Part shown: positions 35,963 to 44,830 of the stretch, one piece after another
Numbering within the stretch: position 1 is the first letter of the stretch
How the letters are laid out: every line of letters begins with the position of its first letter
NCBI RefSeq assembly: GCF_015595025.1
Contig: NZ_JADNRL010000026.1
Span: 249,334 to 313,333, forward strand
Direction of reading: 5' to 3'
DNA from: Halomonas sp. KAO
Lineage (GTDB): Bacteria; Pseudomonadota; Gammaproteobacteria; Pseudomonadales; Halomonadaceae
DNA: 64,000 bases
The notes under the pieces: model-generated
Database searches by the model: none
What the model saw: only the letters and a program-made list of their open reading frames with translations
What the model was told of the DNA's origin: nothing
Program-made: the position numbers and the translations under genes

Positions 35963-36868
35963 TCACGCCTGCAGCTCGGAGTCGGCGGCGGCCTCCAGCA
36001 GATGATTGACGAAGTGGCGAACCTTGGCCAGTTCGCCCAGGTGTTCCGGATAGACGAGATAGTAGGCGTTGGGGCTGCCGAGCACCGCCGGCCAGGCCGG
36101 CACCAGGGCACCCTGCTCCAGCTCGTTCAGGATCATGAAGCGAGGAATCAGCGCCAGGCCGCCGCCGGCCATGACCGTTCCGATCAGGGTTTGAAAGGTT
36201 TCAAAGCGGATGCCGTGATAGCTCTTGTCGGTGCTGGTCCCCTGGCCGGCGAACCAGCGGTGCCAGGCGTCGGGGCGAGTCGACAGATGCAGCAGCCGGC
36301 AATCGGCCAGGTCGTCGGGGGAGGTCAGCCGTCGACGCGCCAGGTAGCCGGGAGCCCCCACCGCCACCACCTCTTCATCGAACAGCTTGTGACACTCGAG
36401 GTTGGGCCAGCTGCCATGGCCATGGAAGATCGCCACATCGATGCCGTCGTTCTCCAGGTCGAAGGTCTCGACGCGTTCGGTCAGGTGCAGGGTAATGCCG
36501 GGATGGGCCGTGAAGAAGGCCGGCAGATGCTGTGCCAGCCAGCGGGTGCCGAAGGTGGGCAGGGTGGTGACGTTGAGCACCTCGCCATGACCGCTGTAGG
36601 TCATGATGGCATTGGCCGACATCTCGAGATGCGCCAGAATCTTGCGCACCTCGGTCAGGTAGAGCGAGCCTTCCGGGGTCAGCACCAGAGTGCGCCGCAG
36701 TCGCCGGAACAGCTTGTGCTGCAGGTAGTCCTCGAGCTGCGCCACCTGCTTGCTGATGGCACTCTGGGTGATGCTCAGCTCGTCCGCCGCCCGAGTGAAA
36801 CTCAGATGCCGGGCGGCGGCTTCGAAACACTGCAGAGTGGTGGTCGAGGGTAGATGACGAGCCTTCAT
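35963..36868 (-). CDS. LysR-family regulator (GcvA-like)
   Basis: A 301-residue LysR protein. HTH (about 1-65): LPSTTTLQCFEAAARHLSFT, ELSITQSAISKQVAQLEDYL and KLFRRLRRTLVLTPEG. The effector domain includes VLNVTTLPTFGTRWLAQHLP. The wording of the HTH is that of the GcvA subgroup. Start ATG 36868 follows GGAG; the first ATG at 36898 has no site. It lies upstream of the TRAP transporter terminator in the opposite reading order (both minus strand, transporter further upstream), so it may regulate the TRAP genes or be independent. Confidence 0.88.
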   Translation of the reverse strand: MKARHLPSTTTLQCFEAAARHLSFTRAADELSITQSAISKQVAQLEDYLQHKLFRRLRRTLVLTPEGSLYLTEVRKILAHLEMSANAIMTYSGHGEVLNVTTLPTFGTRWLAQHLPAFFTAHPGITLHLTERVETFDLENDGIDVAIFHGHGSWPNLECHKLFDEEVVAVGAPGYLARRRLTSPDDLADCRLLHLSTRPDAWHRWFAGQGTSTDKSYHGIRFETFQTLIGTVMAGGGLALIPRFMILNELEQGALVPAWPAVLGSPNAYYLVYPEHLGELAKVRHFVNHLLEAAADSELQA

Positions 36869-36920
36869 GGACGCCGACTCCAGCGCAAAAAAGGTCATTC
36901 TACCCCAGACGGTCAGCTCG

Positions 36921-36958
36921 AACAGAGGCCTCGCGGCCGTAGCCGCGGGGCCTCTGCA
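36921..36958 (-). terminator. Terminator of the TRAP transporter operon
   Basis: A 15-bp stem with one G-T pair (36923-36937 with 36942-36956, loop CGTA), directly after the TRAP permease stop on the minus strand. The tail has only a short TT, so termination may be partial. Confidence 0.65.
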
Positions 36959-38836
36959 TCAGGCCAGTGCGCCGTCCCGGGGCTGCTCCGGGCGGCGTGA
37001 CTGCCACCAGGCCAGCAGCGCCAGCGCCACCAGCCCCAGGGTGCTGGTGATTGGCTCCGGCGCCACCATGGCCAGGCCGGCCACCAGCAGCACCAGACGC
37101 TCCCAGGCCAGGGTGTCGCGCACGAAGTGGCCCATCAGGGCCGCACTCACCCCGACCAGCCCCACCAAGAGGAAGCCCACCGCCGTCACCAGGCCGAGCG
37201 GCGTGGCGTCGATCATTACCAGCGCCGGATTGTAGATCAGCGCATAAGGAATGATGAAGGCGCCGATCGCCAGTTTCAGCGCGGTCACCCCGGTCTTCAT
37301 CGGATTGGCGCCGGCGATGCCCGCCCCGGCGTAGGCGGCCAGGCATACCGGTGGGGTGATGTCGGCCACGATCCCGAAATAGAACACGAACAGGTGCACT
37401 GCCATGGGGGCCAGGCCGAACTCGTTGATCAGGGCCGGCGCTGCGATGGTGGCGGTCACCACGTAGTTGGCGGTGGTCGGCAGCCCCATGCCCAGCACGA
37501 TGCAGGCCAGCATGGTGAAGATCAGCGCCAGGATCAGGGTGCCGTCGGCCAGGCTGATGATGCCGGCGGCGAACTTGGCGCCCAGTCCGGTCATGCCCAC
37601 CACGCCGGCGATGATGCCGGCGGTGGCCACGGCGGCGATCACCGGCAGTGCCACCCGGGCGCCCTTGTCGAGCAGCCGCACCAGCTTGGCCGGCGAGGGG
37701 CGCGTCTCCTTGCGAATCAGGCTGACCGCCAGGGCGGCGGCGATGCCCAGCAGCGCGGCGCGCTGAGCGGTAAAGCCGACGCTGACCGTGGTCACGATCA
37801 CCGCCAGTGGCAGCAGCATATAGCCCTGGCGCAGCAACAGCTTGCGCTTGCTGGGCAGCTGATCCTTGGGAATGCCCAGGATGCGGCTGCGCTTGGCCTC
37901 GAAGTGAACGCCGATGAAGATTCCGGTGAAGTACATCAGTGCAGGAATCAGCGCCGCATACATGATCTCGCGGTAGGAGACCCCCACGTACTCCACCATG
38001 ATAAAGGCGGCAGCGCCCATCAGCGGTGGCATGATCTGCCCGCCGGTGGAGGCCGAGGCTTCGGTGGCGGCAGCCATCTCGGGGCGGAAGCGGGCGTTCT
38101 TCATCATCGGGATGGTGAACGAGCCCGACGCCACGGTATTGCCCACCGAGCTGCCCGAGATCATGCCCTGCAGGGAGCTGGCAATCACCGCAGCCTTGGC
38201 GGTGCCGCCGGTGAAGCGGCCGGTGGCGGCGAAGGCCAGCTCGTTGAAGAAGCGGCCGACCCCGGTCTGGATCAATACCACGCCGAAGAACAGGAACAGG
38301 AAGATGAACTTGGCCGAGATCTGCAGCGGCGTGCCGAACACTCCGCTTTCGCGGAACCACAGATAGGGCATGATATCGTGCAGGGCGAAGCCCGGATGCG
38401 ACAGCAGCTGCGTGGGAATGTGGTTGCCAAGCAGCGCATAGGCCAGCGCCAGCAGTGCCACGATCACGATCGGCAGGCCCACGGTGCGGCGCGTCGCCTC
38501 CAGCACGAACAGCACACCCAGCCCCGCCACGATCAGGTCCAGGGTCGAGTAGCCGGTGATGCGGGCGCGCAGCACCTGATCGTAGAACAGGATCTTGTAG
38601 TAAGCGCCGAAGGTGGCGACAAAGGCCAGCACCACATCGTACCAGGGCACCCCCTGACGCGCGCCGGCACCGCGATGGGCGGGAAATAGCAGAAAGATCA
38701 TCCCGAGCGCCAGGCCCAGATGGACCGCGCCCTGCTTCTGCGAGGGCAGGGTGCCGAAATAGCCGGTATAGAGGTGAAAGGTCGTCAGCGCGATGCCGAG
38801 CAGCGAGACCGCCCAGCCCCAGCGGCCGAGCGTCAC
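36959..38836 (-). CDS. TRAP transporter fused permease (DctQM type, TAXI-linked)
   Basis: A 625-residue inner-membrane permease in which the small (DctQ-like, about 1-170) and large (DctM-like, about 180-600) TRAP subunits are fused, the form that works with TAXI binding proteins. Marks: IVAGLGVLFVLEATRRTVGL, SGSSVGNTVASGSFTIPMMK and GQIMPPLMGAAAFIMVEYVG, plus GMGLPTTANYVVTATIAAPA and PPVCLAAYAGAGIAGANPMK. Up to eighteen helices are expected. The only start in frame is GTG 38836 without a ribosome site. A better start, GTG 38922 with GGAG eight bases upstream, is in another frame, joined by a nine-A run; see 38893-38901. Transcribed after the binding-protein gene 57 bases away. Confidence 0.88.
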   Translation of the reverse strand: MTLGRWGWAVSLLGIALTTFHLYTGYFGTLPSQKQGAVHLGLALGMIFLLFPAHRGAGARQGVPWYDVVLAFVATFGAYYKILFYDQVLRARITGYSTLDLIVAGLGVLFVLEATRRTVGLPIVIVALLALAYALLGNHIPTQLLSHPGFALHDIMPYLWFRESGVFGTPLQISAKFIFLFLFFGVVLIQTGVGRFFNELAFAATGRFTGGTAKAAVIASSLQGMISGSSVGNTVASGSFTIPMMKNARFRPEMAAATEASASTGGQIMPPLMGAAAFIMVEYVGVSYREIMYAALIPALMYFTGIFIGVHFEAKRSRILGIPKDQLPSKRKLLLRQGYMLLPLAVIVTTVSVGFTAQRAALLGIAAALAVSLIRKETRPSPAKLVRLLDKGARVALPVIAAVATAGIIAGVVGMTGLGAKFAAGIISLADGTLILALIFTMLACIVLGMGLPTTANYVVTATIAAPALINEFGLAPMAVHLFVFYFGIVADITPPVCLAAYAGAGIAGANPMKTGVTALKLAIGAFIIPYALIYNPALVMIDATPLGLVTAVGFLLVGLVGVSAALMGHFVRDTLAWERLVLLVAGLAMVAPEPITSTLGLVALALLAWWQSRRPEQPRDGALA

Positions 38837-38892
38837 TCTGACGCTTGACTCGCGGTCGTACTTCTCTAGTAGCGCCTGAGTGTCGTCAGGAC

Positions 38893-38901
38893 TTTTTTTT
38901 T
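38893..38901 (-). repeat. Nine-A slippery run in the TRAP permease leader
   Basis: On the minus strand GTG 38922 opens MTQDAAVKKK and then meets A9. In the zero frame translation stops at TAG a short way on. One added A, or a -1 shift on A AAA AAA, continues as SPDDTQALLEKYDRESSVR and joins the permease frame. That segment, especially LLEKYDRESSVR, looks like the normal N-terminus of this permease family. Confidence 0.75.
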
Positions 38902-38979
38902 AACTGCGGCGTCTTGAGTCACGACAGGGTCTCCGATGGCCCCGCGGCACCGCCGAAGGCGGCGCCGCGGCGGCGTGGG

Positions 38980-39981
38980 TTACTGAGCGAGGTCGTTCAG
39001 GTCGGTGATGCCGCTGGCGTCGCGGGTCACGATCTGAATGACTTCCGGATAGATATGGCCGATGAAGGCGACGTTGCCGATGGCGTTACCATCGAACTCG
39101 CCGCTGCCGGCCACCGCGTCCTGGGCCGGTGCATGCACGGTCATGCCCAGGTCCATGCGGTCATCTCGGATGCTGACCAGGTTCTCGATCGAAGCGCCTG
39201 TCTCGATGTTGGTGAAGTTGGCACCGTCCAGATAGTTGTTCCAGATGGTGGCCATCTCGCCGCCGAGGGGGTAGTAGGTGCCACCCTGGCTGCCGGTGCC
39301 CAGAATGAACTCGCCCTTCTCCTCGCTGATGTCGAGCTCGGCCACCGGATTGTCGACCTGAAGCCCCTGCTCCTCGTAGTAGCGCTTGGCGCCCGGATGG
39401 ATCGGCAGACCCTCGGCGCCGTTCAGTGCATTGTCCAGGGTCATGAACGCGGACTGGGAGTGGGTGTTCTCGGCGGCCTTCTCGTGCATCAGGCGGGCCA
39501 GCTCGTAGCCCAGCTCCTCATCGATGCTGTGGGTGTTGCCCACCAGCACCGCGTAGGCGGTTACCGTGGTCACGTCCTCTGCAAGAAACTCATAGCTGTC
39601 CTTGGGGATCACGAAACGGCGGTAGGCACTGTTAGCCTCGATGTATTCCACCGCTTCATCATCCAGGCCGATCATGCGCACGTCGCCGGCGGCTGCCTGC
39701 AGGTTCTCGATGCTGCCGGAAGGCAGGCCGAGAATGCCGATGGAGAGATCGATGTTGCCGTCCTGAACGCCGTCCAGGGCGGCGCCGAAGCCCTCCTGGT
39801 AGGCGCTGTAGTCGTCCTCGGTAACACCGTGGGCATCGAGAATCAGGCTGGACACCTGCTGGGTGGTGCTGGCCGGCGGACCGATCGCCACATTGGGGGT
39901 GGACGAGCCGGCATCGCTGCAGGCACCGAGCAGGGTCGCGGCGGCGATGGCCACGGCGACCGGCATCAGGGGATAGGGCAT
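38980..39981 (-). CDS. TAXI-family TRAP substrate-binding lipoprotein, apparently circularly permuted
   Basis: Binding protein of a TRAP-TAXI transporter, 333 residues. AGGAG precedes ATG 39981; the first 21 residues are a lipoprotein signal with lipobox LLGAC. In ordinary TAXI proteins the mature part begins with the IGTGxxxGxYYPxG strand and the VxIGPPxSG hinge comes mid-way. Here the order is reversed. Residues about 30-210 (VAIGPPASTTQQVSSLILDA to GLPIHPGAKRYYEEQGLQ) are the usual second half. Residues about 225-333 (FILGTGSQGGTYYPLGGEMA to ASGITDLNDLAQ) are the usual first half, ending exactly where the hinge would follow. No frame break is visible. The partner permease follows. Confidence 0.85.
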   Translation of the reverse strand: MPYPLMPVAVAIAAATLLGACSDAGSSTPNVAIGPPASTTQQVSSLILDAHGVTEDDYSAYQEGFGAALDGVQDGNIDLSIGILGLPSGSIENLQAAAGDVRMIGLDDEAVEYIEANSAYRRFVIPKDSYEFLAEDVTTVTAYAVLVGNTHSIDEELGYELARLMHEKAAENTHSQSAFMTLDNALNGAEGLPIHPGAKRYYEEQGLQVDNPVAELDISEEKGEFILGTGSQGGTYYPLGGEMATIWNNYLDGANFTNIETGASIENLVSIRDDRMDLGMTVHAPAQDAVAGSGEFDGNAIGNVAFIGHIYPEVIQIVTRDASGITDLNDLAQ

Positions 39982-40280
39982 GGGGCGCTCCTGTCAGGGG
40001 GTTGGGGTGGCCTAAGGGCTCTTGTAGGTAGTTCATCGGTTGCTGTGCCAAAGCGGCCGGCATTGGTATCACGAGGGGGTGCCTTTGACAAAAGAAATAA
40101 CGGCATTTACCCATTCTTTTTACTCATCTTGTATTCCAACCTTCCGCCTGAGCGTGCCGGCAGCGACTCGATGTGACATTCCTTCAAGGAATGGAATAAG
40201 CGCTTTTTTTCGTTTGCGACCGCCGTCCCACGCTGGTTACATCGGTGACACTCCCCTGATGAACCGACTGGAACCCGTAC
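39982..40280. promoter_or_regulatory. Divergent promoter region between TAXI and aminotransferase genes
   Basis: About 300 bases without a gene. It is AT-richer around 40080-40135 and 40195-40215. It must hold promoters for both the TRAP operon and the aminotransferase-ydiJ-hglS operon. I see no clear dyad or consensus promoter. Confidence 0.4.
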
Positions 40281-41528
40281 ATGGACCTTCCTCACGTCAG
40301 CCGCTCGCTGAGCATCGTTCACCCGCTGTGCGTTGAGCGCGGCCGCAATGCCGAACTGTGGGACGAGCAGGGTCGGCACTATATCGACTTCGTCGGCGGT
40401 ATCGGCGTGCTCAACCTGGGCCACGGCCACCCGGCGGTCGTCGAGGCGGTCAAGGCTCAGGTCGACAGGCTGATGCACTCGGCCTTCAACGCACTGCCGC
40501 ACCGCGGTTACCTGGATGTCGTCGAAGCGCTCGACCGGTTCGTGCCGGTCTCCTACCCGCTGTCCTGCATGCTGACCAACAGCGGTGCCGAGGCCACCGA
40601 GAATGCGCTCAAGGTGGCCCGCGCCGCCACCGGGCGCCAGGCCGTGATCGCCTTCGATGACGGCTTCCACGGTCGCACCCTGGCGGCACTCAACCTCAAC
40701 GGCAAGGTCAAGCCCTACAAGAGCGAGCTGGGCAGCCTGCCGGGGCCGGTCTACCACCTGCCATTTCCGAGCCGCGACAGCGGCGTCGACGCCGACGAGG
40801 CGATGCGTGCCCTGGACCGCCTGTTCGAGGTGGAGCTCCCCGCCGAGTCGGTGGCGGCAATCATCGTCGAGCCGGTACAGGGCGAGGGCGGTTTCAGGCT
40901 GCTCGACGCCGACTTCGCCGCTCGACTGCGCGAACGCTGCGATGCCCAGGGCATCGTGCTGATCTTCGACGAGATCCAGTCGGGCTTCGGCCGCAGCGGA
41001 ACGCGCTTCGCCCTCACACACCTGGGCGTCGAGCCCGACCTGCTGCTGATGGGCAAGAGCATGGCGGCGGGCCTGCCGCTGGCGGCGGTCGCCGGCCGTG
41101 CCGAGCTGATGGACGCCCTGCCCAAGGGCGGGCTGGGCGGCACCTATTCGGGCAACCCGGTTGCCTGTGCCGCGGCACGCACGGTGATGGAGGTCATGAG
41201 CGACGCCAGGCTGTCTCGCTGGAGCGAGACGCAGGAGGCGCTGATCCTCGAGGCCCATACCCGCCTGGCGGAGCGCTTCCCGATGGTCGGTGCCCTGACC
41301 GGTATCGGCACCATGCGTGGCATCGTCTTCGAGGACACCAGCGGTGCCAGCGGCGGTGAACACCTCGCGGCGCTGCTCGACGCCGCCCGCGAGGCCGGGG
41401 TGCTGCTGATGCCCAGCGGACGGCGCCGCAATGTGCTGCGTCTGCTGCCGCCCCTGACCGCCGAGCCCGAGGTCCTGCGGGAAGGGTTCAGGCGTCTCGA
41501 GCAGGCACTGGAGACGCTGCGCCCATGA
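40281..41528 (+). CDS. Class III aminotransferase, probably 2-aminoadipate or omega-amino acid
   Basis: A 415-residue PLP aminotransferase related to GabT and AmaC-type enzymes. Motifs: FVGGIGVLNLGHGHPAVVEA, TNSGAEATENALKVARAATG (PLP phosphate), FDDGFHGRTLAALNLNGK, IVEPVQGEGGF, IFDEIQSGFGRSG (Asp to pyridine N) and Schiff-base Lys at about residue 259 in LLLMGKSMAAGLPLAAV. The operon context, with HglS (acts on 2-oxoadipate) and YdiJ (oxidises D-2-hydroxyglutarate), makes 2-aminoadipate to 2-oxoadipate the most sensible reaction; 4-aminobutyrate is the sequence-level alternative. Its stop overlaps the ydiJ start by four bases. Confidence 0.85.
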   Translation: MDLPHVSRSLSIVHPLCVERGRNAELWDEQGRHYIDFVGGIGVLNLGHGHPAVVEAVKAQVDRLMHSAFNALPHRGYLDVVEALDRFVPVSYPLSCMLTNSGAEATENALKVARAATGRQAVIAFDDGFHGRTLAALNLNGKVKPYKSELGSLPGPVYHLPFPSRDSGVDADEAMRALDRLFEVELPAESVAAIIVEPVQGEGGFRLLDADFAARLRERCDAQGIVLIFDEIQSGFGRSGTRFALTHLGVEPDLLLMGKSMAAGLPLAAVAGRAELMDALPKGGLGGTYSGNPVACAAARTVMEVMSDARLSRWSETQEALILEAHTRLAERFPMVGALTGIGTMRGIVFEDTSGASGGEHLAALLDAAREAGVLLMPSGRRRNVLRLLPPLTAEPEVLREGFRRLEQALETLRP

Positions 41529-44500
41529 TCGCTCGGCTGGCACCGAAGGCCCCGCCGCAAGCGTCCTACCTGGGCTTTCTCGAGGCCCTGAAGGCCGCCG
41601 GCTTCGCGGGCGAGATCGCTCCGGACTACGCCAACCGTACGGTGCTGGCCACCGACAACTCCCTCTACCAGCGCCTGCCCCAGGCGGTGCTCTATCCCCG
41701 CCACGCCGAGGACCTGGTGCGCATCGCCCGGCTCGCCGGCCAGGAAGAACACCGCGGGGTGGTACTCACCCCCCGCGGCGGTGGCACCGGCACCAACGGC
41801 CAGTCGCTCACCGACGGCCTGGTGGTGGATCTCTCCCGGCACATGAACCGCATCCTCGATATCGATGTGGCAAACCGCCGGGTTCGGGTCCAGGCCGGGG
41901 TGGTCAAGGACCAGCTCAACGCCGCGCTCAAGCCCCACGGGCTCTTCTTCGCCCCGGAGCTCTCCACCTCCAACCGGGCGACGATCGGCGGCATGATCGC
42001 TACCGACGCCAGCGGCCAGGGCAGCTGCACCTATGGCAAGACTCGCGATCATGTGCTCGAGCTCGATAGCGTGCTGCTCGGCGGCGAGCGGCTCACCAGC
42101 CGGCCGGTGGACGAGGCCGAGCTCGAGGTGCTGTGCGCCCGCGACGATGTGACAGGCCGCGCCTATCGCACCGCCCGGGAGATCATCGACACCCAGAGCG
42201 AGCGGATCAAGGCCACCTTCCCGCCGCTCAACCGCTGCCTGACCGGCTACGATCTGGCGCACTTGAGAACGGCGGAAGGTAAGTTCGACCTCAACAGCCT
42301 GCTGTGCGGCGCCGAGGGCTCGCTGGCCTTCACCTGCGAGGCGGTGCTTAACGTCCTGCCGATCCCCAGGCACGCGACCCTGGTCAATGTGCGCTACTCG
42401 GGATTTATGGACGCCCTGCGCGACGCCAGGGCGCTGATGGGCGGAGGCAGCGCTTCACAGCACCAGCCCCAGGCCGGACCGACCTCCATCGAGACGGTGG
42501 ACGACACCGTGCTGGGCCTGGCCATGCAGGACTTCGTCTGGGATAGCGTCGCCGAGTTCTTCCCCGACTCAGGGGGCACCCCGACCCACGGCATCAACCT
42601 GGTGGAGTTCAACGACGATGACCCCGAGCGCCTGGCTCGCCGGGTCGAGGCCTTCTGTCGACATCTAGGGCAGGACGCCAGCGTGCCGCGCCTCGGCTAC
42701 ACCCTGGCCGAGGGCCGCGCGGCGATCCAGAAGGTCTACGCCATGCGCAAGCGCGCCGTGGGCCTGCTCGGCAACGCCCAGGGCGAGCGCCGCCCCCTCC
42801 CCTTCGTCGAGGACACCGCGGTGCCGCCGGAGCACCTCGCCGACTTCATCGCCGAGTTCCGCGCCCTGCTCGACGCCCGCGGCCTCGACTACGGCATGTT
42901 CGGCCACGTCGACGCCGGGGTGCTCCACGTGCGCCCGGCGCTGGACATGAAGGACCCGGCCGACGAACGGCTGGTACGCGAACTCTCCGACGCGGTCGCC
43001 GCGCTGACCCGGAAATACGGTGGGTTGCTGTGGGGCGAGCACGGCAAGGGGGTGCGCTCGGAGTACGCCCCGGCCTTCTTTGGCGCGCTCTACCCCAGCC
43101 TGCAGCGAGTCAAGGCGGCCTTCGATCCCTACAACCAGCTCAATCCCGGCAAGATAGCGACGCCACTCTCCAGCCCGCCCGAAGCCGCGGACAGGACTAC
43201 CTCGCCCAATGACGCGGAACCCTTGAGCACGCCCAATAGCGCGGAGCCCTCTGCCTCAGCCGATAGCGACACAGACGAGCGGGCTGTGAAATGGGTCGAC
43301 CCCGGGCTGCTGGCCATCGACGGGGTGCCCACCCGGGGCCAGTACGACCGCTCCATTGACCCGCGGGTGTGGCAGGCCCATGCCGCCACGGTCTACTGCA
43401 ACGGCAACGGTGCCTGCTACAACTACGACCCCGACGACGCCATGTGCCCGTCGTGGAAGGCCACCCGCGACCGCGTGCACTCGCCCAAGGGCCGCGCCAG
43501 CCTGGTACGCGAATGGCTGCGCCTGCAGGGGGCAGCCGGGGTCGATCTGATCGAGGAGGCGCGACGCCGTCGTCGCGAGGGCGTCTGGGGCGGCATCCGG
43601 CGCCTTCCTGCCCGCGCCTGGAACACGCTGTGTCGCCGCCGCGAGGCGGACTTCTCCCACGAGGTCTACGACGCCATGGCCGGCTGCCTGGCGTGCAAGT
43701 CCTGCGCCGGCCAGTGCCCCATCAAGGTCAATGTACCCGACTCCCGCGCCCAGTTTCTGGAGGTTTACCACGGCCGCTACCTGCGGCCGCTGCGCGACCA
43801 CCTGGTCGGTAGCCTCGAGTTCCTGCTACCCGCGCTGTCACGCATCGCCCCGCTCTACAACGCCGCCCTGGACAACCGCCTGGTGGAACGGCTGCTGGCC
43901 GGCTCGGTCGGTATGGTGGACAGCCCGCGGCTCTCGCGATCACGCCTGCAGAGGCGACTCGCCGCCTGGGGCGTGGACGAGGCCACGCCGGCGTCACTGG
44001 GCCTGCTCAGCGAGGCCCAGAAGGCCAACAGCGTGATACTCGTCCAGGACGCCTTTACCCGCCACTTCGAGGCCAGGCTGGTACTGGAGGTCGTCGAGCT
44101 GCTCACCCGCCTTGGCGTGCGGGTATTCGTGGCGCCCTATGCCGCCAGCGGCAAGCCGCTGCATGTCCAGGGTTTCCTCGGCGCCTTCGAACGCACGGCC
44201 GCCAAGCAGGCCAAGCGGCTACGTGCCCTGGCCGAGTTCGGCGTGCCACTGGTGGGCATCGACCCGGCCATGACCCTGACCTACCGGCAGGAGTACGTGA
44301 AGGCACTGGGGCCCGAAGCCGTGCCCGAGGTGCGGCTACTCCAGGAGTGGCTGGCCACCCATGCCGACCGCCTGGCGAACCGGCTTGCCGACGGTCCCGC
44401 CCTGGCCGACCCCGGCTTTCGGCTGCTCGCCCACTGCACCGAGGCGACCACCGCCCCCGGCAGTCCCAGGGCCTGGCAGCGGGTGTTCGCCGCCTTCGGT

Positions 44501-44830
44501 CTCAAGCTGGAGCTGGTCAGCACCGGCTGCTGCGGCATGTCCGGCACCTACGGCCACGAGGCCCGCAATCTGGCGACCTCGAGAACCCTCTATGCCCAGT
44601 CGTGGCAGCCGCTGGTGGAGGACCCGGCCAACGCCGGCAGGCTACTGGCCAGCGGCTACTCCTGTCGCAGCCAGACCCGACGCTTCTCCGACGCCGCGCT
44701 ACCTCACCCGCTGCAGGGGCTGCTGGCGGTGCTCAAGCGCAGCGATCGGCGACCACTCCCTGCTGCCACTGCCCCTGTCGATAGCCGCACCCACTCCCCT
44801 GATCCACAACCCGAGAGACAGATTCCATGA
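41525..44830 (+). CDS. ydiJ: D-2-hydroxyglutarate dehydrogenase (YdiJ-like FAD/Fe-S protein)
   Basis: A 1101-residue fusion of an FAD-linked oxidase and an iron-sulfur/CCG oxidoreductase. FAD-binding PCMH domain (about 50-270) with VLTPRGGGTGTNGQSLTDGL and ATIGGMIATDASGQGSCTYG; FAD-oxidase C domain to about 560, ending YNQLNPGKIATPL; a Ser/Pro/Glu-rich linker (about 555-590) with repeated AEPL/AEPS words; then a ferredoxin-type site CLACKSCAGQCPIKVNV (about residue 722) and a CCG motif STGCCGMSGTYGHEARN near 1005. YdiJ oxidises D-2-hydroxyglutarate to 2-oxoglutarate, the product of HglS encoded next. It overlaps both neighbours by four bases, a tightly coupled operon. Confidence 0.9.
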   Translation: MIARLAPKAPPQASYLGFLEALKAAGFAGEIAPDYANRTVLATDNSLYQRLPQAVLYPRHAEDLVRIARLAGQEEHRGVVLTPRGGGTGTNGQSLTDGLVVDLSRHMNRILDIDVANRRVRVQAGVVKDQLNAALKPHGLFFAPELSTSNRATIGGMIATDASGQGSCTYGKTRDHVLELDSVLLGGERLTSRPVDEAELEVLCARDDVTGRAYRTAREIIDTQSERIKATFPPLNRCLTGYDLAHLRTAEGKFDLNSLLCGAEGSLAFTCEAVLNVLPIPRHATLVNVRYSGFMDALRDARALMGGGSASQHQPQAGPTSIETVDDTVLGLAMQDFVWDSVAEFFPDSGGTPTHGINLVEFNDDDPERLARRVEAFCRHLGQDASVPRLGYTLAEGRAAIQKVYAMRKRAVGLLGNAQGERRPLPFVEDTAVPPEHLADFIAEFRALLDARGLDYGMFGHVDAGVLHVRPALDMKDPADERLVRELSDAVAALTRKYGGLLWGEHGKGVRSEYAPAFFGALYPSLQRVKAAFDPYNQLNPGKIATPLSSPPEAADRTTSPNDAEPLSTPNSAEPSASADSDTDERAVKWVDPGLLAIDGVPTRGQYDRSIDPRVWQAHAATVYCNGNGACYNYDPDDAMCPSWKATRDRVHSPKGRASLVREWLRLQGAAGVDLIEEARRRRREGVWGGIRRLPARAWNTLCRRREADFSHEVYDAMAGCLACKSCAGQCPIKVNVPDSRAQFLEVYHGRYLRPLRDHLVGSLEFLLPALSRIAPLYNAALDNRLVERLLAGSVGMVDSPRLSRSRLQRRLAAWGVDEATPASLGLLSEAQKANSVILVQDAFTRHFEARLVLEVVELLTRLGVRVFVAPYAASGKPLHVQGFLGAFERTAAKQAKRLRALAEFGVPLVGIDPAMTLTYRQEYVKALGPEAVPEVRLLQEWLATHADRLANRLADGPALADPGFRLLAHCTEATTAPGSPRAWQRVFAAFGLKLELVSTGCCGMSGTYGHEARNLATSRTLYAQSWQPLVEDPANAGRLLASGYSCRSQTRRFSDAALPHPLQGLLAVLKRSDRRPLPAATAPVDSRTHSPDPQPERQIP

